64,000 bases of DNA. Origin: Ambrosia x helenae. Its lineage: Eukaryota > Streptophyta > Magnoliopsida > Asterales > Asteraceae. Where the stretch lies: the NCBI GenBank assembly GCA_030844895.1, contig CM061223.1, positions 30,804,561 to 30,868,560 of the forward strand, given 5' to 3'. The notes below the pieces were generated by a model, which worked only from the letters and a program-made list of their open reading frames with translations, was not told the origin of the DNA and did no database searches. Shown here one piece after another: positions 20,001-32,440 of the stretch; the stretch's first letter is position 1; each line of letters opens with the position of its first letter. Both the position numbers and the translations under genes were made by a program.

Positions 20001-23000
20001 ATGGCCCCACCTTCTTTCGTCACTACTAACGGCTCTGACGTCACCGCCGTCAAACCACCGTCCATTAGCCGTGTATCCTCTGTCTACAGTGAAGTACAAA
20101 ACAGCCGTCTAGATCATCCCCTTGCTCTTCCTTCTGTTTTCCAAAAACCGTTTAAAGTCGTTGACGGTCCTTCCAGTTCCGCTGCTGGCAATCCAGGTTT
20201 ATTATAATGCACCTTTCTTCTTCTTCTTCTTATTATTATTATTATTATTATATGTTTGAGATATTTTGACGGAGGTTTTATTTGTGATTTGAAGATTTGT
20301 TATCAGTTTTATTATTAGATCTAGTGGATTTGGTGTTCTCGTGTCGTGTTTGTTATCATTTTTATTTGATCTACTAGAAGAAGTTGTTAGGTTACTTTAA
20401 AATTTAATGATTTAATATTATTAATATTTTTTTTTGGATGGATGAAGAAGTAGCAATTGTTATAAACTTATAATTAGGTTTTATGTTGTTAATATGTTGA
20501 TTGAGACACTATGTGTGGATAGTTTGAAATTATGTGATTTTATTACTGGTGTGTGATTAATAAGAGGACATAAGTTTCAATGATGTCAAATAATAACGTC
20601 TGGTTCTATGGTTTAATAATAGTAATATTTATTGGATGGATATTATTAGGTTTTGTGTGGTTAATATGATGGAGACACTGTGTCTGTATACTTTGAAATT
20701 ATATAAAGACATAGATTTCAATGAGGTCAAATAACAACGTCTAAACCGTCACATCGCCTGTGGTTTTATGTTTTTTGAGTGTTTGATTATTGACTTTTTA
20801 TAAAGTTTTATCCGGAATTATTACTTTTCGGCACTTTGTTTTGTTAAGGATTTTGAATTAATTTTTGTGGATTAATTTTATGTAGATGAGATTGCAAAGC
20901 TTTTTCCGTCTCTATTTGGACAGCCTTCAGCAGTGTTGAAGCCAAGTGAATCGAATGAGCCAGGTTCGGCTTTGAAGATAGGAGTGGTGTTGTCTGGAGG
21001 TCAAGCACCAGGAGGGCACAATGTTATATCCGGGATGTTCGGTTAGGATTCCATTATTTAAACACCTATTATTATTATTATTAATTTTATAAATAGTATG
21101 CAAAAATATAAATATTTATGGACTATTTAATTATTATTTTTTCCTCTGTTGTAGACTACTTGCAGGAACGCTGCAAAGGGAGCACTTTATACGGGTTTAA
21201 AGGTGGTCCGGCTGGGATCATGAAGGGGAAATACGTTGTCTTAACCCCAGAGTACATTTATCCGTACAGAAATCAGGTACTTGTTTTTTTTTTTTTTTTT
21301 TCAATTTGCAGATAATACTATTGCGTTTTCATACACTTTGCTAACTTTTTCATCATCGTTATATCAGGGAGGATTTGATATGATTTGTAGTGGGAGGGAT
21401 AAGATTGAGACTCCAGAACAGGTTTGTTATCTAGTTTACGTATTATCTTGTTGCAGGTTTATGATTATGGATTTATATTAAAATGTGACTAAAGTTTATA
21501 TAATCATTCTCTGGGTTCTAGTTTAAGCAAGCAGAAGATACAGCAGCTAAGCTTGATTTGGATGGGCTTGTTGTTATTGGTGGAGATGATTCAAACACAA
21601 ACGCTTGCCTTCTTGCTGAATATTTTAGGTGATTTATTTACCTTAATGAACTTCAATACTTGTGATTTGTTATCTTTCTTACTCTTTGTCTAAATTTTGA
21701 ATATATGTCCCTCAGGAGTAAGAATTTGAAGACTCGAGTCATCGGATGCCCAAAGACTATTGATGGGGACTTGAAATGTAAAGAAGTTCCTACAAGTTTT
21801 GGCTTTGATACTGCCTGTAAGGTAAGTTCAGTTCTTTTCTGTCCTTAGTTTTCATATCATTGTTAGATTTTAGTGCTCATTTATCTTACCATTTGAGCTA
21901 CGAGCCTACGAGTGTTAATGAATTTGACAAAATGTGCAGATCTTTGCTGAACAGATTGGAAATGTTATGATAGATGCCCGCTCAACTGGAAAATATTATC
22001 ACTGTAAGCATATTGGCCTTTTACATTCACTCAAATTACAATTACCGATTCAGTTTTTTTTTTAAATTCAGTCGTAACGAGATTCTTTTAACTTTGGTCA
22101 ACCTTTGACCAAAGGACATGAAGTGGGTTTTTTTGCGTGTTTTCTATTTCTAGTTGTGGCCAATACTTTTAGTTTTAACTCATACAAGGTTGATAATTAA
22201 AAGCTTTTATGCAGTCGTACGGCTTATGGGACGTGCTGCTTCTCACATTACATTAGAATGTGCTTTACAAACTCATCCAAACATTACTCTTATTGGAGAG
22301 GAGGTACCAACACTTGTGCAGTTGCACAATTTGTTATTTTAATAGTTGAAGCAATAAATATGTGCTACAGTTTTTTTAATAAATAATAAAATATAAAACT
22401 TGATGCAGGTTGCCTCCAATAAGCTGACGCTGAAAAACGTGACAAACTACATAGCAGATGTAATTTGTAAGCGAGCTGATCTTGGTTATAATTATGGTGT
22501 GATATTGATACCCGAAGGACTTATTGATTTCATTCCTGAGGTATTGTAGTTGAATGTATTTCTTTATCTGTGTAGTCATATTCATTTTTATGCTGAAAAA
22601 CTCAGGAAATGTTATTTTTTGTCGATTTGCAGGTGCAACAGCTGATTGCTGAATTAAATGAAATTTTGGCTCATGAAACTGTTGATGAAAGTGGAATCTG
22701 GAAACAGAAACTTGTTCCTCAATCTTTGCAGCTTTTTGAGTTGCTTCCTTCAGCAATTCAAGATCAATTGTTGCTTGAAAGAGATCCCCATGGAAATGTC
22801 CAGGTTATTATAGTTGTTTTTATGTTTATTTTATATTGTTGTTTTGGGTATTCTGATATGAAGCATGAACATTTAATTTACAATTAGGTTGCCAAAATCG
22901 AAACCGAGAAAATGCTTATTCAAATGGTTGAAGCAGAATTAGAACAGAGGAAGCAAGTGGGTCAATATGCACAACAATTTAAAGGGCAATCCCACTTTTT

Positions 23001-24558
23001 CGGGTACTTTCATCCTTGAGTTTTGTTTTCCAGTGGGCTTTATTTATTTATTTATTTATTTTTTACTTTCTTTATAAAAAGTTAATGATGATAGTCTAAT
23101 TTGGGATATTAATGCTTTAGATATGAAGGAAGGTGTGGTTTGCCTTCAAACTTTGATTCTTCATACTGCTATGCGTTGGGTTATGGTGCTGGAGCTCTAC
23201 TTCAGAGTGGAAAAACTGGATTAATTTCATCAGTTTGTATTTTTTTAATTATTTTATTTTAGTAATATTTTTTGAATTAAATGTTGTAGGACTAATTTTT
23301 TGTTATGATACTTGAAGGTCGGGAATTTAGCCGCACCAGTTTCTGAATGGACAGTTGGTGGAACTCCGTTAACTTCATTAATGGACGTTGAGAGGAGACA
23401 TGGTAAAAAATAATCAAATTTGGTGCTCTTTGATCACGTTTTTTTGTCTTTTTTTTTTTAAAAAGTTTCTATTATGAAAATGAGAATCTTAATTCGGTCA
23501 CTAAGCCGCAAGATACTTTAACTTTTAAGAGATCTGCATCCTAAAGTAGTTATGCTATATAATTGTTTTTGTAGATTTTAACATTTTGTGTGTTTATCTC
23601 AGGCAAATTCAAGCCTGTGATAAAGAAGGCAATGGTTGAACTTGATGGTGAGTTTATTGAATTTGTTTTTTTTTTTGTTCCTTTGATTTAAGCATTTTCC
23701 ATAAACATGTTTAATCTTAAAATGCTGATAAATGTAGGTGCACCGTTCAAGAAATTTGCATCAAAACGAGAAGAGTGGGCCCTTCAGAACAGATATATTA
23801 GTCCTGGTATATACTTTCCTCCTAATAAATCAAATTTGTAGTAGGGATGGCAAATCGAACCCGACCAACAAACCTGAAACCCAACACAACAACAACCGTA
23901 CCCAGTAAATCCCACTATAACCAAAAGTTATTAGTAGGGTAGGATGTAGGCACACCTTTCCCATATCTGTGAGGATAGAGAGGCTGCTTCCAGCAAACCT
24001 GAAACCTAACACGTTATTGACAAATATTTATTATTATTATGGGATTGGCTTTTAAATTTTTCATGGGCATGTGACGACGGTCTGGACTTGGGTGATACCC
24101 AACCCGCTTACCCTAAACATGCATACTTATCTACTCAAAACCGTATTCGTAAGCATTTTATATATATATTTTTTGTTCTTTGGTAATAAAGTAACTAATC
24201 TACTGAGTTTCTAATTTTAATATTTCTAATGTTATTATTTTATAACATCAAATAAAGTTGAAGCAGTAAAAAAATTTACTTTCGTAATCGCAACGGATAA
24301 TCTTTAACAAGCTAACTGGTGGGCTCAACTCTCGACTTGTAATGAGTAATCAGGTATTATGGGTATGCCAACACATGTACCAAACAAAGTCAAAAAAATT
24401 GAATTAGCCGTCCCAGATTTGTGAGCCTAGGTTAAGTTGTGTCTTTCAGGAATTATATTTTTTTGAATATTTTTTTTCCAGGTCCCATTCAGTTTACCGG
24501 GCCAGTGGCCGATATCTCTAACCATACCTTGTTGTTGGAGCTCGGAGTTCAAGTCTAG
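20001..24558 (+). CDS. PFP-BETA: Pyrophosphate--fructose-6-phosphate 1-phosphotransferase, beta (catalytic) subunit
   Basis: A complete 16-exon gene. Coding exons: 20001-20196, 20886-21041, 21155-21276, 21368-21421, 21522-21628, 21716-21821, 21940-22003, 22215-22303, 22409-22540, 22633-22803, 22888-23003, 23121-23232, 23318-23402, 23603-23647, 23738-23806, 24482-24558. They sum to 1,701 nt, giving 566 aa, the usual family length, and all introns are GT-AG. PFP reversibly converts fructose 6-phosphate and PPi to fructose 1,6-bisphosphate in the cytosol. The beta subunit is catalytic and is activated by fructose 2,6-bisphosphate together with alpha. Visible motifs are GGQAPGGHNVISG (about residue 103), GGDDSNTNA (about 196), the catalytic PKTIDGDLK (about 224) and MGRAASH (about 273). 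The start follows a pyrimidine-rich leader and the first exon is the variable N-terminus. No disabling change is seen. The last intron (675 bp) holds a SINE. Confidence 0.97.
23842..24170. mobile_element. Degenerate hAT-type MITE in the last PFP-beta intron
   Basis: The left end tagggatggcaaatcgaaccc (23842) resembles the TAGGG(A/G)TG ends of the other MITEs here. The interior has cccaacccg words (around 24095). The right end is not found, so it may be truncated. A SINE inserted in it. Confidence 0.4.
23881..23993 (-). mobile_element. Angio-domain SINE, 5'-truncated
   Basis: On the minus strand it reads gaagcagcctctctatcctc, ctacatcctaccct, gtgggatttactgggt, then gttgttgttgtgttgg, which is the 3' domain and TTG tail of angiosperm SINEs. 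It is flanked by a 12-bp direct repeat caaacctgaaac (23869-23880, 23994-24005), the target duplication of L1-driven retroposition. The 5' tRNA-like head with A/B boxes is absent. Confidence 0.75.
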
Positions 24559-24741
24559 TTACCCCCACGCTCCCGGGATTGTGTTTTAGTCATAATACTG
24601 GACTGAATCCGACGAGTGTTTTGGTATGAATTTGAATATGATTGGATTTTTGAATACTGTTTTTTATTTAGTTTAAGGGTATTAGGCCCAATTTGGTGGC
24701 AATGGCAATATGCTTGATCTTGTTTAATGACTGTTTGGATT

Positions 24742-24747
24742 AATAAA
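24742..24747 (+). terminator. Candidate PFP-beta polyadenylation signal
   Basis: AATAAA about 185 bp after the stop, followed by a T-rich stretch (gctgttttttcaagcc). Confidence 0.45.
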
Positions 24748-24897
24748 AGGTTCATGATTTCTGCTGTTTTTTCAAGCCATAATACTTTGCTTAAATTTAT
24801 ATATTCAAAATTTCAAATGCATATTCTACTCACAAGCATTTTTTTTTAATCTTAGTAAAAGTATTAATAATTATAATGTTTACTTTCTTTTATAAAC

Positions 24898-24935
24898 TAG
24901 TGGAATGCCCGCGCGTTGCGGTGGGTGTCCCGGTT
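24898..24935 (-). mobile_element. Second Helitron 3' end (minus strand)
   Basis: Read on the minus strand it is cccaccgcaacgcgcgggc, a GC hairpin, then attcca and CTAG before T. This is nearly the same terminus as at 2510-2537. The body should extend rightward from 24935; its 5' end is not recognised before the copia remnant at 25722. Confidence 0.55.
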
Positions 24936-25721
24936 GACATCTTATGAAACGCGGTACTCATTTTTGTTAGTAGTTTATGTTAGTTTTAACGTAATATTTG
25001 AAAAAGATGGTAATTAGATTATGTAATTAAATTTTACTTTGTATTTGTATCTGTTTATTTTATTTTTTATATCAATAAAATTTGCCCAGGTTTTAACTTC
25101 TTTTCACAAAAAAAATAAACTTTCACAATTAAAAGATAAAAAATGCCATAAATAGGCAAGTCCAGGCAAATGACAATTACAAGTTATTTGCTAAGTGTTC
25201 GTTCGGCAAATTATTGATGTATTGATGATGAGAACATGTTCTGGAAATGATGATGCGTAACTCATTTTTTAACATAGATATATAGTAAAAGTGGATAATG
25301 CAATATGGGGTATTATAGGGAAGTTTTACATGACATTGTTTAAAGAATGAGACTTTTGACATTCATCTTAAAATGTGTGTATAATTACTTTTCTAGACAT
25401 GTTTTCTTCTTAACAAGGAAACATAGATAGTTGATGATTAGGTTCGAATCGTCTCATGTGTCAAAAGTAGCTGATGGCCCATTTAATCCTGTCTGTGGCA
25501 ATATGGGCTTTGACCAAAGTTTTTTCTATTAAGAATAATCCATATAATCTCAAAGTCAATGGTGGGCTAAGTAGCTATTTGGGCTAACTATATATAAATA
25601 TTTTTTTAACGGCCAATGTTAAAAGATATTAGAAGGCTATTTCTAGTATAATTAAAAGCGTGCCCATTTAAAAGATTGTCGGTGACTATTTATACCCATC
25701 TGATGGGCTCCTAACGAAATC
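24936..25721. other. No gene seen
   Basis: AT-rich sequence with no supported ORF or repeat apart from the presumed Helitron body. Confidence 0.4.
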
Positions 25722-26151
25722 TTGATAAATATAAAGACCATTCAAGCAATGTCGCTTAATCAAGTTTTGGCTGAACACCAAGGTCCAGTATATAGCACTA
25801 TCGACCCCAAGGTGAAATTTTATACACGAGGACTAGTCACAAAGTGTCTTTCCAGATGGATTAAGCACTACACTATCCTTGTCAATCTTCCACTATCCAT
25901 TGATCATGCTCATCCAACACACAATCAACCTCCTACGGTAGATCCTCTTTCAAATTATGTCTCCTACAATAATTTTTCTAACATTCACAAGTCTTACTTG
26001 CCATCCATTAGTGCCAATAGTGAGCCAAAACCATTTCATGAAGCTATGCAGGATAACAATTGGAAGGAATCAATAAAAAGAGAGATCGAGGCACTGGAAT
26101 CAAACAAAACTTGGGTCCTTGAGGGTTTACCAAAAGACAAACAGGCTATCA

Positions 26152-28367
26152 CGTAACGCCCCAAAATTTGTTCTTATATATTTTATCCAATTGCGCGTAA
26201 AGATATTTTAAATGGAATTAAATGTTAAACCGAAGGTTTAATTTACTAAATGGATATAACTTTAACAATGTTAGTAAAGTTTTGGATAACTGTAGCATGC
26301 CTAAACCTAGTTATAATGAAAATTAATGATAAAAGTGGCTAGAGATGAAACTATGAGGGGTGATTATGTCAAACTCCCAAAGTTCCAATCAAATTAGTAA
26401 CAAAAGGGCTGGTCAACATATGTTTGTGTATATGTCAATCATCATGAGCACAACCAAGCCCTCTCCAAGCTCTTGATGCATTCCACCCAAGTCACTAACA
26501 ATTGAAGCCTAAATTCGTGCATGTGGGTGTATAGATTGTTTCATCTAGGCACTACCAACCTAAGGCATATTTTAAAAATAATCCATTGATTGGGGTTTCT
26601 AGATTATGATGTTGATGAACAAAGAGGGGTTAATGTGGATTGGGACAATTGAATGCAAATTGATGTTGTATGGATGCTTAGAATCACCATATGACTACTA
26701 TTGTGTTAAGAATTTGGGTAATTCTTAGGGAATAGGATGATGTCCATGTTTGTGTGAAGTGGGACTTGCCATATAGGTGAAACCCACACTCTTGTATGAT
26801 TAATTTGATGAGCATGTTTGATTATTGAAGGTTTGATTAACTAAAATGCTAGTAAATGTGTGTAAGTGATAATCTATGGTGGTTATGGCGATTGTCTAGG
26901 TGTAATTAACAATCGTATTAGTTTGATAAAATGCTTATGGAAACTTGTAATTAGGCTTTGAAAAACTTAGTGATTTAATTCTGAATGAATGTCAAGAATC
27001 ATAGATGAAAAGGACCATGGATTGTATATGTTCTAACAATAAAATGAGTAAAAAACTTTACTTAAGGCGAGTGAGGCTTCGAGAAGCCAAGTGGTGAAGG
27101 ACACATGCCAAAGGGGTCATTTATAAGGTAAGACATTGCATTCGTTTATGACTATATGTTACTTGATGTTAAATGATAAACTTAAAAGTGAAGTAAATGT
27201 TAAATTGAAATTGTGAGGATAATTGATTTGGTGAAAGCGGCGTAAAAAGGCAAGTAAAAGCGAAGTATAAATTAAAAAAGCAAGTAAAAGCGAAGTATAA
27301 ATTGACCCACGGGATCATAGAAGCAGAGGTATTGCCTAGCAGTTGAACGTCCATGATAATGAACTAGGAGAGAATTAAATGATGGAAAAAACTACCACTT
27401 GTGGCACCAAGGTCATCCTTGGTGTAAGGAATGGAAAACGGGTCAATTATAGACCTTAAGACCTTGAACTATAGATAGGGCAAGTAAAACCAAAGTATAA
27501 ATGACCCGCGGGGTCGTAGAAGTGGAGGTGTTGCCCAAGCACGACAAGCCATATTCGTGGTTTGGAAAAGTTAAGAAAGGATAATATGGGTAAAATGATC
27601 TAGAGAGCTAATTAACCCTTAACGGGTCGGTTTGGGCCAAGGGCTCAACCGAATGAATGAGTTAGATATTGGGATAAAATGAGTTGTGTCACACAACGGG
27701 TCGGTTTTGGTAAAGGGCTTAACCGAATGAATGATTTAGATATTAGGTTAGAATGAGTTATATCTCACAACGGGTCGGTTTGGGTCAAGGGCTCTACCGA
27801 ACGTTTGACTTAGATATATATTTAACCGAGTTCGGATTTGGAATTATGGGCTTAAAATATGGGATGGAACGCCCTATGAGTGTTAAAACTTGCAAATTAT
27901 GGCTAAGTACAAAAAGGGATCGACAGGAAAACATTTTGTTGAAAAGGCCTTTTGGCGTGCCGCGGGGACACCCCACGGTACGCAGAGTTTTTCAATTTTT
28001 TTGGAAAACCTAAGTTCTTCACAGTACGGAAGAACACCCATAACGGGGAAAATGTTTTCTTTCCATTTTTTTGACTCGTTAACTTAATTACTAGCCGTTT
28101 TTCTTGGGTTTTCGAGTTGGTAAACACTAATGGTGCCGGATGGGAGTTCAAGCTTATGAAGGAACCGAACACACTCCCGTTTGATTTCACGTTTCTGCCT
28201 TTCGTTTATGAATCTATGTATATAAATATTGATAATAATTACTTGGTAACAACTAAACTAATTATGTTTTGAGAAGCTTTTGGCTAGTGTTGTTATGGTT
28301 AAAGGAAAAATTATTAAGTACTATATATTTGGGACTTTATTATAATTTTGAACGGGAAGGTCTTACA
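26152..28367 (+). mobile_element. 2.2-kb gypsy-type LTR inserted in the copia pol
   Basis: It starts (c)gtaacgccccaaaat and ends aaggtcttaca, the typical TGTAACGCCCC...ACA shape of chromovirus LTRs with the first T mutated. The reading frame of the copia RT resumes directly on its right. No internal region, so it is a solo LTR. A target duplication is not clear (tatca against cattg). It contains the repeated block aagtaaaagcgaagtataaat (27252, 27286; relative at 27483) and a 74-bp tandem repeat. Confidence 0.7.
27623..27830 (+). repeat. 74-bp tandem repeat, almost three copies
   Basis: Units starting cgggtcggtttggg lie at 27623, 27697 and 27771, each continuing aagggct(c/t)aaccgaatgaatga and ttagatatt. 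Confidence 0.85.
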
Positions 28368-29717
28368 CATTGATTCTAAATGGATCTACAAAATAAAATA
28401 CAAACCTGATGGACAAATGAAAGGTATAAGGCTCGTCTCGTGGCCAAGGCTTTCATTCAAATGGAAGGGGTTGATTTTGATGAAACGTTTGCCCCTGTTG
28501 CCAAGCTTGTCACAGTTTGAACGCTCCTCGCTGTCACGGTAAAAAGGGGTTGGCTCCTTCACCAACTTGATGTCAACAATGCATTTCTTCATGCTGACTT
28601 AGAATAAGAAGTTTATATGAAGATTCCGCATGGATTCCAGAAAGAAAAAGAAAAAAAAAAAAAAAGGGTTTGTTGGCTTAAGAAGTCTTCATATGGGTTA
28701 AAACAAGCCTCTAGAAGTTGGTACAAAAAATACGCATATGCTCTTCTAAATTTGTTTTTTCTTATTCCAAAGCCGATCACTCATTGTTTACTTTTAAGGA
28801 AGAAATATGTCGAGGATGTAATCATCACCGATAATCATATTAAAAAGGTTCAAGAAAAAAAATAATATCTCAATCACAATTTTAGCATCAAAGACCTTGG
28901 TCCTTTCAAATATTTTATAGGTATTGAGGTTGCTAAAACTTCAGAGGGGTTAGCCCTAAGCCAAAGAAAGTACACCTTAGATAGTCTCGAAGATACCGGG
29001 TTCACAGGGTGTTGGAACAAAATTTGAAGCTTGACCAATGCCTTGAAAGTCACAAAACGGATGCCAAACAATATCAACGCTTCATTGGGAGATTATTATA
29101 GCTTCAAGCAATAATTTGCTTATTCCATTAACCTCCTAAGCCAATTTGCCTCTCATCCACTTTAGGAGTACATGGAGGTTTCACATTGCGTTCTTCGGCA
29201 CTAAAAAGCCATCCCTGGACAAGGGATTTTCTTTTCTAAACATGGTGACTTGGAAGTTAATGCATATTGCGATTCCGATTGGTTAGGATGCCAATACACT
29301 AGACAGTCTCATACGGGGTACCTCGTTCTTCGTGGGGTGCACTAGTATCTTGGAAAACTAAGAAACAGGCAGTTGTTTCCCACTCATCCGCTGAAGCTGA
29401 AAATCGGCCTATGGGGTCTACGGTTAGTGAAATCATCTGGTTGCAGTGGTTATTATAGGATTTTCATGTTTTCATTGTTCTGTGACAACGTTGCTGCCCA
29501 CCATATAGCCACAAATCTAGTTTTCCATGAATGTACGAAACATGTGGGGATGGATTGATATTTTGTTCGTTAACAAGTTGAATCCAAAGAGATCTTACCT
29601 TTATCTATTGATACTAAGAACCAGATAGCTGATCCATTTACTAAGCCATTGGGAGCACATCAATTACAAGTATTTTTTAGCAAGTTAGGCACCCGTGATC
29701 TTCATGCTCTAACTTGA

Positions 29718-30628
29718 AGAGGAGTAAAAGATATTATTATTTTAGGACTTTATCCATTTGCCTTTTTATGTTTATCTTTTACATAATTCAAAGAACATCC
29801 TCTTGTATTATATAAAACCAAAACCCAACGGCTTAATGAAAATTGTAGTGATTTTGATATCATAGTTTTTATGGATGGTAGTAAATACAATGACACTAGT
29901 CGTGGACTGGTGGTTGATAGGGATAGAGATAACAAAGGTGGTCGTGCTGATTAAAGCGTTGTGGTAGTGTGTCATGTGTGGTTAACGATTATGGGAATGG
30001 TGTCTAAAAATAAACCTTTTAGAATTGGTAAATATATGTTATAAATTTTTATATGATTTATCTAAATTGAAAATCTTAAAACCAAGACAAAAACAAGTAA
30101 TAAATAAATTACATTTACACACACATTTTTTATAGAAAAACAAGATTTGTAAAAAGTAAAATTACAATTACTTGAAAATTGTTATGATTTTAAATGAAGT
30201 GTCTTAAAACCAAGACAAAAAGAAGTTACAAAAAACAACAAGTTTACATTAACATTTTATAGAAAAACAAGATTTGTAAAAAATATAATTATATAAAATG
30301 AAAATTGCCGTGCTTTTAAATGAAGTGTGAGTTGAGTGGTGGAGCCTGGTGAACTAGAAACCGTTCAATCCATGGTCATTGCAAGGGATATATGTCTAAT
30401 TCAAAATAAATGTCGGATCTATGTCTACATGCATGTCGCTTTAAAATTATTGATGTCTCTCTTTTTCACTTGTCTTGTAATTCACAAACTTTCAATAAAA
30501 AAGAAACCCTAGATGCTTGGCTTCTAGTTATGCCCTTTATTCTTTTACATCACATGAAATGACACCTTATTTTACCATTTTCAATATATATATACACACA
30601 TGTATGTATGCATACACATACTTGGAAT
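29718..30628. other. No gene; about 125-bp imperfect tandem duplication
   Basis: The block cttaaaaccaagacaaaaa ... atagaaaaacaagatttgta ... gcttttaaatgaagtgt occurs at about 30072-30207 and again at about 30204-30328. The left part probably includes remnants of the copia 3' LTR. Confidence 0.5.
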
Positions 30629-30881
30629 TAGGGATGAGCTCGGGATGGTATCGGTACCAACCGATACTGATCCTGAAAACTCTCAAAACCCAATACCGAT
30701 ATCGAAAACATAAGGTACGGTACCGGTATTTTAAGTGACTTAAAATACCGATACCATACCGATACCGATAATACCGAAACCGAAAATCTCTAAATGTGGG
30801 TACCGATACCGAACACCCTCGGTTCGGTATCAAAATCGGGACGGGACGGGATCGGTATTCGGCGTTATGTGCTCATCCCTA
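30629..30881. mobile_element. hAT-type MITE with ACCGATACCG-rich interior, perfect TSD
   Basis: The ends tagggatgagc and gctcatcccta are flanked by perfect 8-bp duplications cttggaat (30621-30628, 30882-30889). The 253-bp interior is made almost wholly of ggtatcggtacc, accgatacc and ggtaccggt words in both orientations. Confidence 0.88.
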
Positions 30882-30889
30882 CTTGGAAT

Positions 30890-31323
30890 AGTTAAGGAAT
30901 AAATTAACTTATGGCTTAAACACTTAATGGTTAAAACCACGTTTTAAATGTTAAAGTTTGTTTGTCTTAATTTATATTGTCATCACGTACCTTTAGTTGT
31001 GAAGATCATGTTTTAACAAATTTACTTGACAAAACTATTTTTACAAAATGCCTAAAAGTTGTATTATATGCTATAAAAGTTCACGATAATACGCAACTTT
31101 ATTCATTGATCTAATGAAAAGTGTGGATGGAATTGAAGCCCCGAAGGGCACGGGGTCGAGCACGATTTATGGGAGCACCGTCTCGGGTGCCTTGAGGCCG
31201 ACCAAAACTTTTCTCATATGGTGCATAACTTTTGAATAGGGTGAAGGATTTGAGTCGTTGGAAAATAATAATAAAAAACACAGGTATATACTTGTCATAC
31301 TTTCTTTAGACCATGCATAATAA
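30890..31323. other. No gene seen
   Basis: A GC-richer island 31130-31205 (ccccgaagggcacggggtcg) stands out but encodes nothing recognisable. Confidence 0.4.
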
Positions 31324-31531
31324 GCATTCTAGGGGCTTGATAACGCCCCAAGTACATCCCTCTTGGTATTATAAGGGCATGAAAAGGGATGAGCGTTTCT
31401 AATATAACGCCAAATGAGGAGAAAGAAATAAAAAGTAACGATTGAGCGGGCATTAAAGGACGTTATCATTACACCTATTTTAAGTGGGCGTTATGACACT
31501 GCTGTGGCAGAAAATGCCCCTTAGAGGGCAT
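31324..31531. mobile_element. Possible Tourist-like MITE
   Basis: The imperfect inverse ends (gcattctaggggc and gccccttagagggcat) are flanked by taa on both sides, as for PIF/Harbinger elements. Internal gataacgccc (31339) and gggcgttatgac (31485) are also inverse. Confidence 0.35.
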
Positions 31532-31643
31532 TAACCATTACATTACATGTGATCTTATAAACAAACTAAATTAGCCATTATTTTACACAAACTATGACAA
31601 CCCATTTATACTTACAAATTCCACTCTACGTACTCCGTCATTA

Positions 31644-31644
31644 A

Positions 31645-31710
<66 letters not shown>

Positions 31711-31715
31711 ATATT
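31644..31715. repeat. (TA)n microsatellite
   Basis: About 70 bp of nearly pure ta repeat, with one break near 31698. Confidence 0.95.
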
Positions 31716-32099
31716 ACCATCATTTACTTCATCTGGTTCCAACTTCTTGTCCAATGACTGTTGCAATTCCTTAAAGGTCTTGTTCTAGCATTGTTCAAGA
31801 ATTAGCAAGTCCAAGAAGGTTTTTAGCTCGTGATCATGAAGGTGCAAATAGTCGTGTCGTGTGAGACTACTTTGCTAGAAATTCAATCTACGACTGTCCC
31901 AACTAACAGTTATTAGCCGCTACCAATCCCAACTAACAAAAGCACTGCTGGTCCCACCTTTTAATATATTTTCTATCAACGAACCCTAACTAATTAAGTC
32001 TTAACTCCGTTTATTTGTTGATGATGTGCCATAGTTGCGTGGCAAATACATGGCATCTTAGGTCTAACCTTCTTACCTTCCAACATCTTCCTTCCCTTT

Positions 32100-32440
32100 C
32101 CTCTCTCACCACCTTGCACCACCATCATGGCATCCACCATCACCATGAGAGCCACCATCACCCAACCACATTAGCTCTACTGTTAAGATACCCCACCAAC
32201 ATTGCACCACCACCACCATAGTAGCAGCCACCATCACCTCCTACCACCACCATCACTAGCTCCATTGTTAAGAAACCCAACCACCATCACCACGGTTTTC
32301 CTACCAAACCTGCAAATTGAAATCCCCAAAACCTACGAACCCTAGTTGTTGTCACTTCTGTTCACCATATATGAAGAACCATCCATATTTGAATAACCCA
32401 ATCACCATCACCATCGAGTTGCCTATGTTCACCCACCCAA
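32100..32440. repeat. CCACCATCA-type low-complexity tract
   Basis: Imperfect caccatcaccac and ccaccaccat runs. A His-rich 68-aa open frame (32015-32221) is a by-product of the repeat. Confidence 0.75.

Larger units (their letters stand above)
25722..29717 (+). pseudogene. Decayed Ty1/copia pol (RT-RNase H part), split by an LTR
   Basis: Before the insertion the frame encodes the pre-RT region (LSNYVSYNNFS, FHEAMQDNNWKESI, EALESNKTWVLE). After it, RT continues from 28368 (DSKWIYKIKYKPDG), with DETFAPVAKL, LHQLDVNNAFLH, SYGLKQASRSWYKK, KDLGPFKYFIGIEVA, the RNase H CDSDWLGC and the C-terminal NQIADPFTKPLGAH near 29625. Numerous stops and frameshifts; the YVDD box is altered (YVEDVI). Integrase, protease and gag are missing. 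About 29726-29850 may be the start of its 3' LTR. Confidence 0.9.

Noticed and set aside
32015..32221. His-rich 68-aa ORF
   Set aside because: Product of the CCACCATCA simple-sequence tract inside a MITE.
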